From: Acidobacteriota bacterium
GTDB taxonomy: Bacteria > Acidobacteriota > Terriglobia > Terriglobales > Acidobacteriaceae
DNA: 64,000 nucleotides
Direction of reading: 5' to 3'
NCBI GenBank assembly: GCA_003010405.1
Contig: PJLO01000001.1
Span: 204,131 to 268,130, forward strand
In this document: positions 1-8,566 of the stretch, in pieces
Layout: every line of letters starts with the position of its first letter
Numbering within the stretch: position 1 is the stretch's first letter
The notes under the pieces: generated by a model
Database searches by the model: none
What the model saw: the letters and a program-made list of their open reading frames with translations, nothing else
Told to the model about the DNA's origin: nothing
Made by a program: the position numbers and the translations under genes

Positions 1-713
1 GCGCCCATACCTGCCTCGGTAAGTCCCAGGTGCAGAGGATATTCGCAGCGCGATGCAAGGTCGCGATATACGTCCACCAGGTCCTGCACGCAGCTCACCT
101 TCGCCGAGAGAAGAATGTGGTCGCCCTGCATTCCGAAGCTCTGCGCTAGTTCCGCAGAGTGCAGAGCGCTGGCGATCATTGCCTCGATCATCACGTCGCG
201 GGGTTCTTTCGGCTGGGCGAGTTTCGCGTTTTCGTCCATCATGCGCGCCAGCAACTGCTGGTCGAGCGAGCCCCAGTTCACGCCGATGCGCACCGGCTTA
301 TCGTTCTCAATTGCGCACTCGATCATGGTGCGGAAGTTGTCGTCGTCCTTGCGCCCGATCGAAACATTTCCGGGGTTGATGCGGTACTTGGCCAGCGCTC
401 GCGCGCACTCCGGAAATTTTTTGAGAAGAGTGTGTCCGTTGTAGTGGAAGTCGCCGACGATGGGTACGTGAACGCCCATGCTTGCAAGCTCGTCCACAAT
501 CGGGCGAATCGCCGCGGCCGCGCCATCGTTATTGACCGTGACGCGAACCACCTCGGAGCCAGCGCGAGCTAAAGCAGCCACCTGACGCACTGTGGAAGCA
601 ACGTCTGCCGTGTTCGTGTTAGTCATCGACTGCACCATTACTGGCGCTTCGCTGCCCACGCGTATGTTTCCTATTTTTGCGGTGTAACTTTTTCTGCGTT
701 TTATGATTGCCAT
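1..713 (-). CDS. ispG: 4-hydroxy-3-methylbut-2-enyl diphosphate synthase, partial (3' end outside window)
   Basis: Reading the minus strand from an ATG at 713 gives an open frame to the window edge (237 codons). It starts [20 protein letters not shown] and continues with [48 protein letters not shown] and [11 protein letters not shown]. These are characteristic of the TIM-barrel half of IspG/GcpE. The enzyme reduces methylerythritol cyclodiphosphate to HMBPP in the MEP isoprenoid pathway, using a [4Fe-4S] cluster; the cluster cysteines lie in the missing C-terminal part. It sits downstream of rseP and dxr on the same strand, so two MEP-pathway genes are close together. The identity is clear; completeness cannot be judged here. 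Confidence 0.93.
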   Translation of the reverse strand, partial: MAIIKRRKSYTAKIGNIRVGSEAPVMVQSMTNTNTADVASTVRQVAALARAGSEVVRVTVNNDGAAAAIRPIVDELASMGVHVPIVGDFHYNGHTLLKKFPECARALAKYRINPGNVSIGRKDDDNFRTMIECAIENDKPVRIGVNWGSLDQQLLARMMDENAKLAQPKEPRDVMIEAMIASALHSAELAQSFGMQGDHILLSAKVSCVQDLVDVYRDLASRCEYPLHLGLTEAGMG

Positions 714-826
714 GGCGAAGTCTTTTCCAAGTCTATCAGCACTCTGGCTCGACGAGAAAACACTAAAAGGCAGGTTCGTCCCAGATCGGTGTTTCTGGGC
801 CGAACGCTTTGAAATTTATGGATGTG

Positions 827-2167
827 TTACTGACGCGGCAGCATCTTCATGACGTCGTTGAAGATCACCATGCCCGCAAACAGCACAAGACACACGAACG
901 CCGCCTGATACAGACGTAGCTTGACTGCTTCATTGATGTCGCGCCGCATCACGGATTCCACTAGCAGCAGAGCAATCAGTCCGCCGTCCATGATAGGGAT
1001 TGGGAGCAGGTTGAACAGACCAAGTTGCAGACTGATAATCGCAATAAACCCCATCAGGTCGTTCAGGCTGCGATGGTGCACCATCTCGCCCGAGACCCTC
1101 ACAATCTCGATTGGGCCGGACATTTGCTTCATCGAAACCTTGCGCTCGACCATGCCCTGAATTAGCTCAAAGACCAATCCTGAAAGCTTTTTGCACTCGT
1201 TTACCGACCGGCTGAATGCTTCCCCAACCGGCAGCTTTTCCACCTGAACCGGTTCTGACATGAAGCCAATTCTGTAGGTCTGAGTTTTTGCATCAAGTTG
1301 GCCCAACTTCGGCGTTATGGTCAACGTCAGCGGTTGATTTTGGCGAAGTATATCCAGACGCACGGGTTGGGTCTTCGTCGTCTGCAGATATGCCTGCATG
1401 GCGCCGGTGGCGTGGATCGCTTTGCCGTCCACGGTCAGGATCTGGTCTCCAATTCGGAGTCCTGCCTGCTCCCCAGGCATATTCTTTTCAAGCCCTGTCA
1501 CAATGAATGGCCGCTTCGGAAGCCAGCCGACCTCGCCCGTCTGCTGCTGGCCATCCGCCTTTGGCACCAGCGTTATCGGCAGCACCTCGCTGCCCCGCTT
1601 AACGCGAAGGGCAACCGGTTGGTTCGGACTGATCAGAATCTTGTTTTGAACATCCTGCCAGGTGGGATTCTGTATGTCGCCAATCTGCAGAATCTGGTCC
1701 CCCTCTTTCAGTCCGGCCTTTTCTGCTGGATAACCCGGCGCGCACCAGCCGACAACCGCCGGGTCATAGAGACCGTAGGGGACCTCATGATGAACGGAAA
1801 ATACCAAGGTCAGCAGCGCAACAGCCAGAATCAGATTTGCCAATGGACCAGCCACGGCAATGATCAGGCGTTGCCAGCGAGGGTGATTCAGGAATGCGCC
1901 TTTATCGTTCGCGGGTACGGCAGGGTCCGGCAGCTCGACCGCGTTCACTCCGGTCATTTTTACGTAGCCGCCCAGCGGCAGGAGTGAGACGCGGTAGTCG
2001 GTGTCTCCACGCCGGAAACCGAACAGTCGCTTTCCGAAGCCAATAGAGAATACTTCCACGCGCACGCCCAGCAGCTTGGCTGCAGCGAAGTGGCCGAACT
2101 CGTGCACCAGAACCATTACGCCAAGCACGAGAACCGCACCGACCAAAGTGTAAAAAGCGCTAGTCAT
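827..2167 (-). CDS. rseP: RIP metalloprotease RseP (site-2 protease family)
   Basis: Intramembrane zinc metalloprotease that cleaves anti-sigma factors or other membrane substrates in regulated proteolysis. HEFGH at residues 22-26 lies in the first membrane segment. Two PDZ domains follow (around PAEKAGLKEGDQILQIGD and EQAGLRIGDQILTVDGK). The C-terminal NLLPIPIMDGG supplies the third metal ligand. I chose the ATG at 2167, giving 446 residues: a longer frame runs back to 2278 but overlaps dxr and adds an unlike N-terminus, whereas this start puts the HExxH helix at the usual distance and follows a GGAGAGA. It lies 26 bases after dxr, in the conserved uppS-cdsA-dxr-rseP order. Certain family; the sigma pathway it serves is not visible here. 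Confidence 0.95.
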   Translation of the reverse strand: MTSAFYTLVGAVLVLGVMVLVHEFGHFAAAKLLGVRVEVFSIGFGKRLFGFRRGDTDYRVSLLPLGGYVKMTGVNAVELPDPAVPANDKGAFLNHPRWQRLIIAVAGPLANLILAVALLTLVFSVHHEVPYGLYDPAVVGWCAPGYPAEKAGLKEGDQILQIGDIQNPTWQDVQNKILISPNQPVALRVKRGSEVLPITLVPKADGQQQTGEVGWLPKRPFIVTGLEKNMPGEQAGLRIGDQILTVDGKAIHATGAMQAYLQTTKTQPVRLDILRQNQPLTLTITPKLGQLDAKTQTYRIGFMSEPVQVEKLPVGEAFSRSVNECKKLSGLVFELIQGMVERKVSMKQMSGPIEIVRVSGEMVHHRSLNDLMGFIAIISLQLGLFNLLPIPIMDGGLIALLLVESVMRRDINEAVKLRLYQAAFVCLVLFAGMVIFNDVMKMLPRQ

Positions 2168-2193
2168 AAACAGAATGTGATCTCTCCAAAAAC

Positions 2194-3381
2194 TTACTCG
2201 GTGGCTGCTGCAAATGAACCACTCGCGCCTGAATTCACAAACCGTCGAGCCAAGTCGCGCGCTTCGGCATCCAGACACAGAACCTCATATATAGATTCCG
2301 GTTTGGACGTTGGCGTTTCTTTCAATACGGCCTGAATCGTAGCAGGAATACCTAGAAAGGGAATTTTGCCGTCCAGAAAGGCCGCCACAGCAACTTCGTC
2401 GGCGGCATTCAATGCCACGGTTTGAGCTCCGCCTGCTTCCACCGCTTCATATGCCAACCGCAGGCAAGGGAACTTATCCAGGTCCGGCGGGTAAAAATCC
2501 AGATGCTTCAGCGAAAGCACGTCGAAACGCAAGTCGCTGGGAATGCGCTCCGGCCAGGTCATTGCGTAAAGAATCGGCAGCCGCATGTCGGTCACGCTTA
2601 CCTGTGCCAGGATGCTGCCGTCCACAAACTCGACCATGCTATGCACCGTGCTTTGTGGATGCACCACGACCTTGACCTGCGAAGGAGGCGCGTTAAACAA
2701 ACGTATCGCCTCGATCACCTCAAAGCCCTTGTTCATCATCGTAGCGGAATCGATGGTGATGCGCCGCCCCATTTTCCATGTCGGATGGTTCAGGGCCTGG
2801 GCAACCGTAATGTTTTCAAACTGTTCGCGAGGGGTGTGCAGAAACGGCCCGCCGGAAGCGGTAAGCCATACGCGCTCCACTTCATCCGCTCGCCCGGCCC
2901 GCAGACATTGGTGGACAGCATTGTGCTCGCTGTCGATGGGCAGCAGCGGCTTACCCTGCCTCTGTGCCTCGGCAATGAACAGCTCACCGGCCGCCACCAG
3001 ACACTCTTTGTTGGCCAGCCCGATCTCTTTGCCGGCCTTCAGCGCTTCGTACGTGGCCTCCATGCCCGCCACGCCAACGATTGCGCTGACTACGAAGTCG
3101 ACTTCGGTATGTGTTGCCACGGCCACGGTTCCAGCCGGGCCCCAGACCACTTCGGTTTCGCTGCCGACCTCTCGCAAGCGTTTCCGCAGCTCTTCCGCCG
3201 CATCCTCGCGAGCCACGGAGAGCAGTTTCGGACGCCAGCGCAGTGTCTGTTCAAAAGCGAGTTCCAGATTCGAGCCCGCAGCCAAGGTTATGACCGAGAA
3301 GCGGTCAGGATAACTTTCAGCGATTTTGAGGGTGCTGCAACCAATGGATCCGGTCGAGCCCAGGATTGCTAAGTGTTTCAT
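2194..3381 (-). CDS. dxr: 1-deoxy-D-xylulose 5-phosphate reductoisomerase
   Basis: Converts DXP to MEP with NADPH and a divalent metal, the committed step of the MEP pathway. The N-terminus has the dinucleotide-binding GSTGSIG (residues 8-14). The metal-site stretch LLPIDSEHNA and the later SATMMNKGFEVIEA are typical of Dxr. The length of 395 residues matches the family. It is transcribed with cdsA (28 bases upstream) and rseP (26 bases downstream), so an operon is likely. No missing residues or frame problems seen. Confidence 0.97.
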   Translation of the reverse strand: MKHLAILGSTGSIGCSTLKIAESYPDRFSVITLAAGSNLELAFEQTLRWRPKLLSVAREDAAEELRKRLREVGSETEVVWGPAGTVAVATHTEVDFVVSAIVGVAGMEATYEALKAGKEIGLANKECLVAAGELFIAEAQRQGKPLLPIDSEHNAVHQCLRAGRADEVERVWLTASGGPFLHTPREQFENITVAQALNHPTWKMGRRITIDSATMMNKGFEVIEAIRLFNAPPSQVKVVVHPQSTVHSMVEFVDGSILAQVSVTDMRLPILYAMTWPERIPSDLRFDVLSLKHLDFYPPDLDKFPCLRLAYEAVEAGGAQTVALNAADEVAVAAFLDGKIPFLGIPATIQAVLKETPTSKPESIYEVLCLDAEARDLARRFVNSGASGSFAAATE

Positions 3382-3409
3382 CTTTATACATACAGTCTAA
3401 CTCGCCCAC

Positions 3410-4321
3410 CTAACCCTTTACGAATTTTTGCCCAAAACCCATAAACAGAAGAAATGCCACGGGAAACGCAAGCAGAAGCGCATCGATCCGGTCCAGAATT
3501 CCTCCGTGTCCCGGCACCAGAATCCCAGAGTCCTTTACTCCCGCGCCGCGCTTCAGCGCCGATTCCAAAAGGTCACCCAACTGCGCCGCCAGGTTAATTA
3601 CCCCGGCCAGCAGGGCCGCAATCCAGAGCGGTGCCCGTCCATAGGCTGGAGTGCCAAGCAGCAGCGATTCCTCAGCCGAACTGGGGATCAGATGTGCTTT
3701 GCTCAGCAGTGCGGCAATTTCCGGCAGATAGTGCGAGAAAAGGCAGCATGCCGCTATGGAAAAAATCAGCGAAGCCAACGAGCCCTCGATGGTCTTGCCG
3801 GGACTTATCCGGGGCGCTAGTTTGTGCTTTCCCATGCTCTTTCCCACATACATGGCCGCGGCGTCTCCCACCCAAACGGCGAGAAAAGTAAACAGCACGT
3901 AAACCCAGCCCCGATACATCCCGCTGCGCAGCAGTGAAAGCAAAATCAATGGAAGGCCAATGTAAGGAATTGCAACGTAGCTCATTGCCGCGCCTCCCAA
4001 TGCAGCTTTCAAGTCCTCCCGCGGCAGAGCGGAGGTCATCAGCAGAAAAGGGGCAAAAAGGAACAGCAACAGATTTCCCGCCAGTAGCGCCCCTACCGCC
4101 ATTTCCCGCGTGTAATAAAAGAACACAAAAAGCGAGGCGGTGTAGATGTACGTCAGCAAGCGAAAGGGCTCAAGGCCAAATTTGGCGACGAGACTCAGGT
4201 ATTCGAAGACGGCCGCCAGTGCAACCACTACTGTGATCAGGAGAAAAAGCGAGAGTGGAGCGCGAAAAACGGCAAGCAGCACCAGGGGAATCAGAACCGC
4301 AGAAGTCAGAATACGTTTCAT
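3410..4321 (-). CDS. cdsA: Phosphatidate cytidylyltransferase
   Basis: Makes CDP-diacylglycerol from CTP and phosphatidate in the inner membrane, feeding phospholipid synthesis. The protein has 303 residues with many hydrophobic segments. The C-terminal CdsA signature (about residues 254-285) is intact: SALKRGAGVKDSG followed by HGGILDRID, containing the paired acidic residues of the active site. SPGKTIEGS upstream is also typical. It lies between uppS and dxr on the same strand, the usual order in many bacteria. Confidence 0.95.
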   Translation of the reverse strand: MKRILTSAVLIPLVLLAVFRAPLSLFLLITVVVALAAVFEYLSLVAKFGLEPFRLLTYIYTASLFVFFYYTREMAVGALLAGNLLLFLFAPFLLMTSALPREDLKAALGGAAMSYVAIPYIGLPLILLSLLRSGMYRGWVYVLFTFLAVWVGDAAAMYVGKSMGKHKLAPRISPGKTIEGSLASLIFSIAACCLFSHYLPEIAALLSKAHLIPSSAEESLLLGTPAYGRAPLWIAALLAGVINLAAQLGDLLESALKRGAGVKDSGILVPGHGGILDRIDALLLAFPVAFLLFMGFGQKFVKG

Positions 4322-4400
4322 GTCGTTAACAGCAGGGTAACTCTGGAGCGCTCAGGAAGCAAAAAAGAAGGAAAAAATCACGTTTTCAGAGAAGATTTTC

Positions 4401-5177
4401 TTAGACTGCGGCGCCCACATTACCGTATCGGCGTTCGCGCTTCTGGAAGTCAGCAATGGCCTCGAGAAGGTCAGCGCCAGTGAAATCCGGCCACAGCGTC
4501 TGGGTTACGTAAATTTCGCTATAGGCGAGCTGCCAGAGCAGAAAATTCGAGAGCCGCATCTCACCGCTGGTTCGGATCACCATGTCCGGATCAGGGAGGT
4601 TGCTGTAAAGATGGCGTGAAACCAGTTCCTCGTCAATTTTCAAGTGTTCCAGTCCGCCGTTATTCGCCGCAGCCCGGACAATGGACTGGAAGGCATCGAT
4701 CAGCTCCGCCCGCCCACCGTAATTCAGCGCGAGAGTCATAATCATCCCGGTATTCCTGGCTGTCTGTTCAGTTGCCCAGGCCATCCGCTCCTGAACTTCG
4801 GGCGCAAGTTCATGAATTCGCCCGATATAGCGAAGCTGGATGTTATGTTCGTTCATCAACGGAACTTCATTCTTCAGGTAGGTCCGCAGCAACGCCATCA
4901 GGAAATTGATCTCTGTCTTAGGACGCTTCCAATTCTCCGCCGAGAATGCGTACAAAGTCAGTGCCGGAAGATTGATGTTCGAAGCCAGCGTGACAACGTC
5001 GCGAACGGCCGTGACTCCTCGCTTATGTCCAGCTATACGAGGTAGGTGGCGGCGTTTTGCCCAACGCCCGTTGCCGTCCATGATGATACCGATATGTCGC
5101 GGTAGCCGTTCTGGATCGAGCTTGGCGAACAGTTCTGCCTGTTTGCGAGTCAGGCCGGCGGGGATGGTGGTGTGCAA
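4401..5177 (-). CDS. uppS: Isoprenyl transferase (undecaprenyl diphosphate synthase)
   Basis: Cis-prenyltransferase that extends FPP with IPP to the C55 lipid carrier for peptidoglycan and O-antigen. GIIMDGNGRWAKRR carries the catalytic aspartate (residue 34); LTLYAFSAENWKRP and the C-terminal VIRTSGEMRLSNFLLWQLAYSE are diagnostic. The length of 258 residues is normal. The start is preceded by a TGAGGAA ribosome-binding site. It is the first gene of the block that continues into cdsA, dxr, rseP and ispG, about 80 bases upstream of cdsA. Confidence 0.97.
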   Translation of the reverse strand: MHTTIPAGLTRKQAELFAKLDPERLPRHIGIIMDGNGRWAKRRHLPRIAGHKRGVTAVRDVVTLASNINLPALTLYAFSAENWKRPKTEINFLMALLRTYLKNEVPLMNEHNIQLRYIGRIHELAPEVQERMAWATEQTARNTGMIMTLALNYGGRAELIDAFQSIVRAAANNGGLEHLKIDEELVSRHLYSNLPDPDMVIRTSGEMRLSNFLLWQLAYSEIYVTQTLWPDFTGADLLEAIADFQKRERRYGNVGAAV

Positions 5178-5257
5178 TGCAATTCCTCAGGAAACGAGTA
5201 TCTCGAAGCTAGCATACGGTTCGGCATCTTGCAATGGAACGAGCTGCCGTTGAGTGC

Positions 5258-5479
5258 CTACGCCGTCCGCCGCAAGTGAACCAATGTGAATTCCTGCTTA
5301 TGCCGGTCGTAGCGCAAATCGTATATCTTCGCGCAGGCGGGGCAGAGCCAAAGTGTTTTTTGTGTCAGCCCCGCGCTATTCTTTGGGACAGGTCGCACGA
5401 AGACCTTGCCCTTCCCCAGTTGCTTGAATTCCTGCTTACATTCCGGGTTGGCGCACTTGGAGACATTCGCATTATGCAT
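5258..5479 (-). CDS. Small zinc-ribbon protein of unknown function
   Basis: A 73-residue protein with two Cys pairs, CANPEC near residue 9 and CPAC near residue 47, spaced as a treble-clef or zinc ribbon binding one zinc. The start is preceded by a clear AAGGAG, supporting translation. It lies about 80 bases upstream of uppS on the same strand and may be its leader gene, but nothing ties it to isoprenoid synthesis. I do not recognise a named family. The Cys pairs make a structural zinc site likely; a nucleic-acid or protein-binding role is only a guess. Confidence 0.7.
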   Translation of the reverse strand: MHNANVSKCANPECKQEFKQLGKGKVFVRPVPKNSAGLTQKTLWLCPACAKIYDLRYDRHKQEFTLVHLRRTA

Positions 5480-5641
5480 GGCGTTCTCCTTATTCAGTTG
5501 GAACAGGGCTTGGCGAACTGTCGCGGGAACCTTGCTCTAACTTAGACGCGCCAGATCCGGTGTGTGGTTATCCGGCGCGGAGCCTGATCACCGCTTTCCA
5601 CACACCGTCCAGATGAGCAGAGTTGATTCTTCTAAAACGCT

Positions 5642-6178
5642 TCAAGCGCTGCGCCGGGATACTGCCGTAAGTTCTCGCACTTGGTTCAGCACGCTCGACC
5701 ATTGCAGCCCACTCAGCTTGCGCGTATAAGGCATAAGCTCGGAAATGAAATCATCCTGCACCAATTCGCGGATCTCGTCTTCGGTCGTCCGTCCGGTTTT
5801 CAGCAAGTCACAGACCCGCACGCGCAGAGCCTCGGCCAGCCGCTCCAATGATCCCAGTGTAGGGCAGGCTTTTTCGTTTTCAATTTTCGAAACATAAGTG
5901 CGAGGCACGCTCATGCGGAGCGCAAGTTGCCGCTGGCTCAAGCCCGCTCGCATTCGCAACGAGCGAACGGCGGCGGCCACCGGAAGCTGATTCGATGGCA
6001 ATGTTTCCACCGTGTGCTTTACAAGGGCCGGAATGGGCAGCGCAACAACTTCTGGAACCGAGTCCAGAGGAGTCTTGCAGCGACGGCAATTATTGCTAAA
6101 AGTCCGGAACTGGACCAGCTGACAATCGTCGCAACGAACCACTTCCCGTGAATCCACGGGCGCTAACATCGTAGCCAT
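5642..6178 (-). CDS. XRE-family transcriptional regulator with N-terminal zinc ribbon
   Basis: A 178-residue protein in two parts. Residues 15-38 contain CDDC and CRRC, a zinc-ribbon pattern. About residues 70-128 form a Cro/CI-type helix-turn-helix: LRMRAGLSQRQLALRMSV, then RTYVSKIENEKACPTLGSLERLAEAL. The C-terminal 50 residues are helical and unassigned. The likely role is DNA binding; the target is unknown. It is transcribed away from hutH and toward the small zinc-ribbon gene, with a 162-base gap after it. The combination of ribbon and XRE domain is less common than a plain XRE regulator. Confidence 0.85.
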   Translation of the reverse strand: MATMLAPVDSREVVRCDDCQLVQFRTFSNNCRRCKTPLDSVPEVVALPIPALVKHTVETLPSNQLPVAAAVRSLRMRAGLSQRQLALRMSVPRTYVSKIENEKACPTLGSLERLAEALRVRVCDLLKTGRTTEDEIRELVQDDFISELMPYTRKLSGLQWSSVLNQVRELTAVSRRSA

Positions 6179-6367
6179 GCGTGTTGTGCGGAGCCGCCAG
6201 AGCGGGGGCTAACTCCCGTCACTTCAACCTGAATCGAAGCGGTCAACCCAAGTGACAGAAGTAATCTGCTGGATTTACTTTCGCGTTGTCAAGAATAATT
6301 TTAGTCAGACCAATACAAATTTGCAGAGCCGTCCGTCAAAAGACAAGAAAAATGAAATAAAAACACT

Positions 6368-7924
6368 TCAGCGCAGAACTGCCGCCAGTTTTCCATGCCG
6401 GATCACCTCGGAGATTTTCGCAATGTCCGGCGCAAGTGACCTGTCTACGGTCAGCATCGGTGAAACCGCGCGAATCTCTCCCATCGCTCGTTGCGCCCGC
6501 TTCCCGGGTTTCAGCGGAGCCAGCAGATCCACGGCCTGGGCGGCAGCAAGTGCTTCGATTGCCAGCACATATGCCACATTCTGAATCACGCGCTTTAACT
6601 TCAGCGCCGCCGTCATTCCCATCGAGACGTAGTCTTCCTTGTTTCCGCTCGTCGTGATCGAATCGACGGATGCCGGGTGTCCCAGCACCTTGTTCTCGCT
6701 CACCAGGGCGGCCGCAGTCACCTGCGCCATCATAAAGCCCGAGTTCAGTCCCGCGCCCGATGTCAGGAAAGCCGGCAGCCCCTCGCTCAGTGCCGGATTC
6801 ACCATCCGTTCAATTCGCCGTTCGCTGATTCCCGCCAGAGCTGAGAGTGAGATCGCAAGAAAATCGAGCGCGAACGCAATCGGTTCTCCGTGGAAGTTCC
6901 CTCCGGAAAGAACCTCGCCTTCCAACAGATCGCAAATTGTTGCCTTGGGCGATCCCTCTGGACGCGGTTTTGCGAAGACCAGCGGGTTGTCCACCGCCGA
7001 GTTCATCTCGACCTCAAATACTTGTCGCGCGTAGTCCAGAACGTCGCGAATCGCTCCGTGTACCTGCGGAATGCACCGCATCGAGTACGCATCCTGCACC
7101 CGTTTACAACTGCGATGCCGCTCCCGCAACGCCGAACCTTCCAGCATGGCGCGCATATGTCTTGCTACCAGTATCTGTCCGGCATGGGGGCGAGCCTTAT
7201 GAATTCGCTCGTCGAAGGCAACGTCGGTGCCCTGCAGCGTATCGAGCGAAATTGCGGACACCACATCGGCCGTAGTCGCCAGTGTCCGTGCCTCCAGCAG
7301 CGCCAGCGACCCCACGGCCAGCATTGCCTGCGTTCCGTTGATCAGCGAGATTGCTTCCTTCGCCTCCAGCCGGATGGTCGCAATCTGAGCGGTCTTCATC
7401 GCCTCACCGCCGCTCATTCGGCGTCCCTCGAACCAGGCTTCTCCTTCTCCAATCAGCACCAGCGCCAGATGTGACAAAGGCGCAAGATCCCCCGAAGCTC
7501 CCACCGATCCCTGCGATGGAATCACCGGATGCACTCCGCGGTTCAGCATGTTGCAAAGCGTTTCGATCACCACGGTGCGCACGCCGCTGAATCCTTTGGC
7601 CAGCGAATTGGCGCGTAGAAGCAGCATGGCGCGCGACTCTTGCTCGGAGAGCGGTTCTCCCACCCCGACTGCATGCGAGCGCACCACGTTGACTTGCAGC
7701 TCGCGTGCCTGATCGGAGGAGATGTGAACATCGGCCAGTTGACCGACCCCGGTGGTAATCGCGTAAGCGACGCGATCGCCCGCCACCAGTGCGTCCACTA
7801 CTTCGCGTGCTTGCTCCACGCGTGCCCGCGCCGCTGTTTCCAGAAGCACCGGTTGTCGATGCAGTACAACCTGCTCAAAATCTTCCAGCGTCAGATCGTT
7901 GCCGTTCAAGTGCAGAGCCGTCAT
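6368..7924 (-). CDS. hutH: Histidine ammonia-lyase
   Basis: Deaminates histidine to urocanate. The MIO prosthetic group forms from the ASG triplet at residues 143-145 in GSVGASGDLAPLSHLAL, the family signature. The C-terminal SVDSITTSGNKEDYVSMG and the N-terminal YAITTGVGQLADV are also typical. The ATG at 7924 is preferred over a GTG nine bases upstream because AAGGG sits at proper distance; this gives 518 residues. No hutU, hutI or hutG is present in the window. It starts 13 bases after a thioesterase gene on the same strand, so the two may be cotranscribed without an obvious metabolic link. A related tyrosine/phenylalanine lyase is the alternative, less likely. Confidence 0.9.
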   Translation of the reverse strand: MTALHLNGNDLTLEDFEQVVLHRQPVLLETAARARVEQAREVVDALVAGDRVAYAITTGVGQLADVHISSDQARELQVNVVRSHAVGVGEPLSEQESRAMLLLRANSLAKGFSGVRTVVIETLCNMLNRGVHPVIPSQGSVGASGDLAPLSHLALVLIGEGEAWFEGRRMSGGEAMKTAQIATIRLEAKEAISLINGTQAMLAVGSLALLEARTLATTADVVSAISLDTLQGTDVAFDERIHKARPHAGQILVARHMRAMLEGSALRERHRSCKRVQDAYSMRCIPQVHGAIRDVLDYARQVFEVEMNSAVDNPLVFAKPRPEGSPKATICDLLEGEVLSGGNFHGEPIAFALDFLAISLSALAGISERRIERMVNPALSEGLPAFLTSGAGLNSGFMMAQVTAAALVSENKVLGHPASVDSITTSGNKEDYVSMGMTAALKLKRVIQNVAYVLAIEALAAAQAVDLLAPLKPGKRAQRAMGEIRAVSPMLTVDRSLAPDIAKISEVIRHGKLAAVLR

Positions 7925-7937
7925 GTCTTTCACCCTT

Positions 7938-8369
7938 TTACGGTGTTGCGGATTGAGCCTCTTCTGCCGCTGCGTGGAGTGCGTCCCGATACTTCGTCGG
8001 CAAATGGGTTCGCTTCATGTCGCGTCCGACCACAAGGTGAACACTTTCGCCCTGGGACAGCAGTTTCCCATCCGCTTTGCGCACGATGTCGTATTGAAAA
8101 CGCAGCAGGGAAGTCTGCATCTGCGCCAGCCGAGTGCGAACAACAAGTTCGTCGTCGTAGCGCGCCGGAGCTTTATACCGACATTTGATCTCGACCACCG
8201 GTAGATTGAATCCGTCCTCCTCCAACTCCAGATAACTGAAGCCCAGTTCCCGCAGCATTTCGACGCGTCCCACCTCGAACCAGACCAGGTAATTGGAGTT
8301 GTACGCAACTTTCATCTGGTCCGTCTCGGCGTAACGCACCCGCAGTGTAGTCTCACAGATTTTGCTCAT
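7938..8369 (-). CDS. Acyl-CoA thioesterase, YbgC/4HBT hotdog family
   Basis: A 143-residue single hotdog domain. The N-terminal YAETDQMKVAYNSNYLVWFE is the 4HBT active-site segment, with the acidic residue and the conserved N-x-x-Y helix. The family hydrolyses short or aromatic acyl-CoA thioesters in the cytoplasm; the substrate cannot be told from sequence. The ATG is clear. It lies immediately upstream of hutH. A second, divergent member of the same fold is encoded at 14725-15162. Confidence 0.85.
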   Translation of the reverse strand: MSKICETTLRVRYAETDQMKVAYNSNYLVWFEVGRVEMLRELGFSYLELEEDGFNLPVVEIKCRYKAPARYDDELVVRTRLAQMQTSLLRFQYDIVRKADGKLLSQGESVHLVVGRDMKRTHLPTKYRDALHAAAEEAQSATP

Positions 8370-8437
8370 GACTTACGTTTTATCACGCAGAGCTCTTCAC
8401 CTTCCAACACACCCGGGATGCCCGAAATCCAAAGGTG

Positions 8438-8561
8438 CACACATCCGCCTTCTTTTGGCGAATGTGGGGACAGGGGCTCCGCTACTCACTCCAAGGTGCC
8501 AGGTGCCCCACATCTGCCGTAGTTAGCAGATGTGGGACATAGCGCAGGTGGGACATAGCGC
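8438..8561. repeat. Intergenic hairpins and direct repeat
   Basis: The 197-base gap between the thioesterase and the enoyl-CoA hydratase holds no gene but is structured. One imperfect hairpin pairs CACATCCGCC with GGCGAATGTG (about 8441-8467). A perfect 11-base-pair hairpin follows: CCCACATCTGC (8507-8517) with GCAGATGTGGG (8526-8536). Then GGGACATAGCGC occurs twice, at 8534-8545 and 8550-8561. The two hairpins share the CACAT...ATGTG core, so they may be degraded copies of one interspersed repeat. It could also act as terminator or mRNA-stability structure for the hydratase gene, though no U-run follows. Confidence 0.7.
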
Positions 8562-8566
8562 GCCCG

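Noticed and set aside
2168..2278. 37-residue N-terminal extension of RseP
   Set aside because: It overlaps dxr out of frame, is Arg/Ser/Cys-rich, and would move the HExxH helix away from the N-terminus.
2422..3372. Long plus-strand ORF opposite dxr
   Set aside because: Exact antisense of a well-conserved gene; Cys/His/Arg-rich composition shows it is a shadow.
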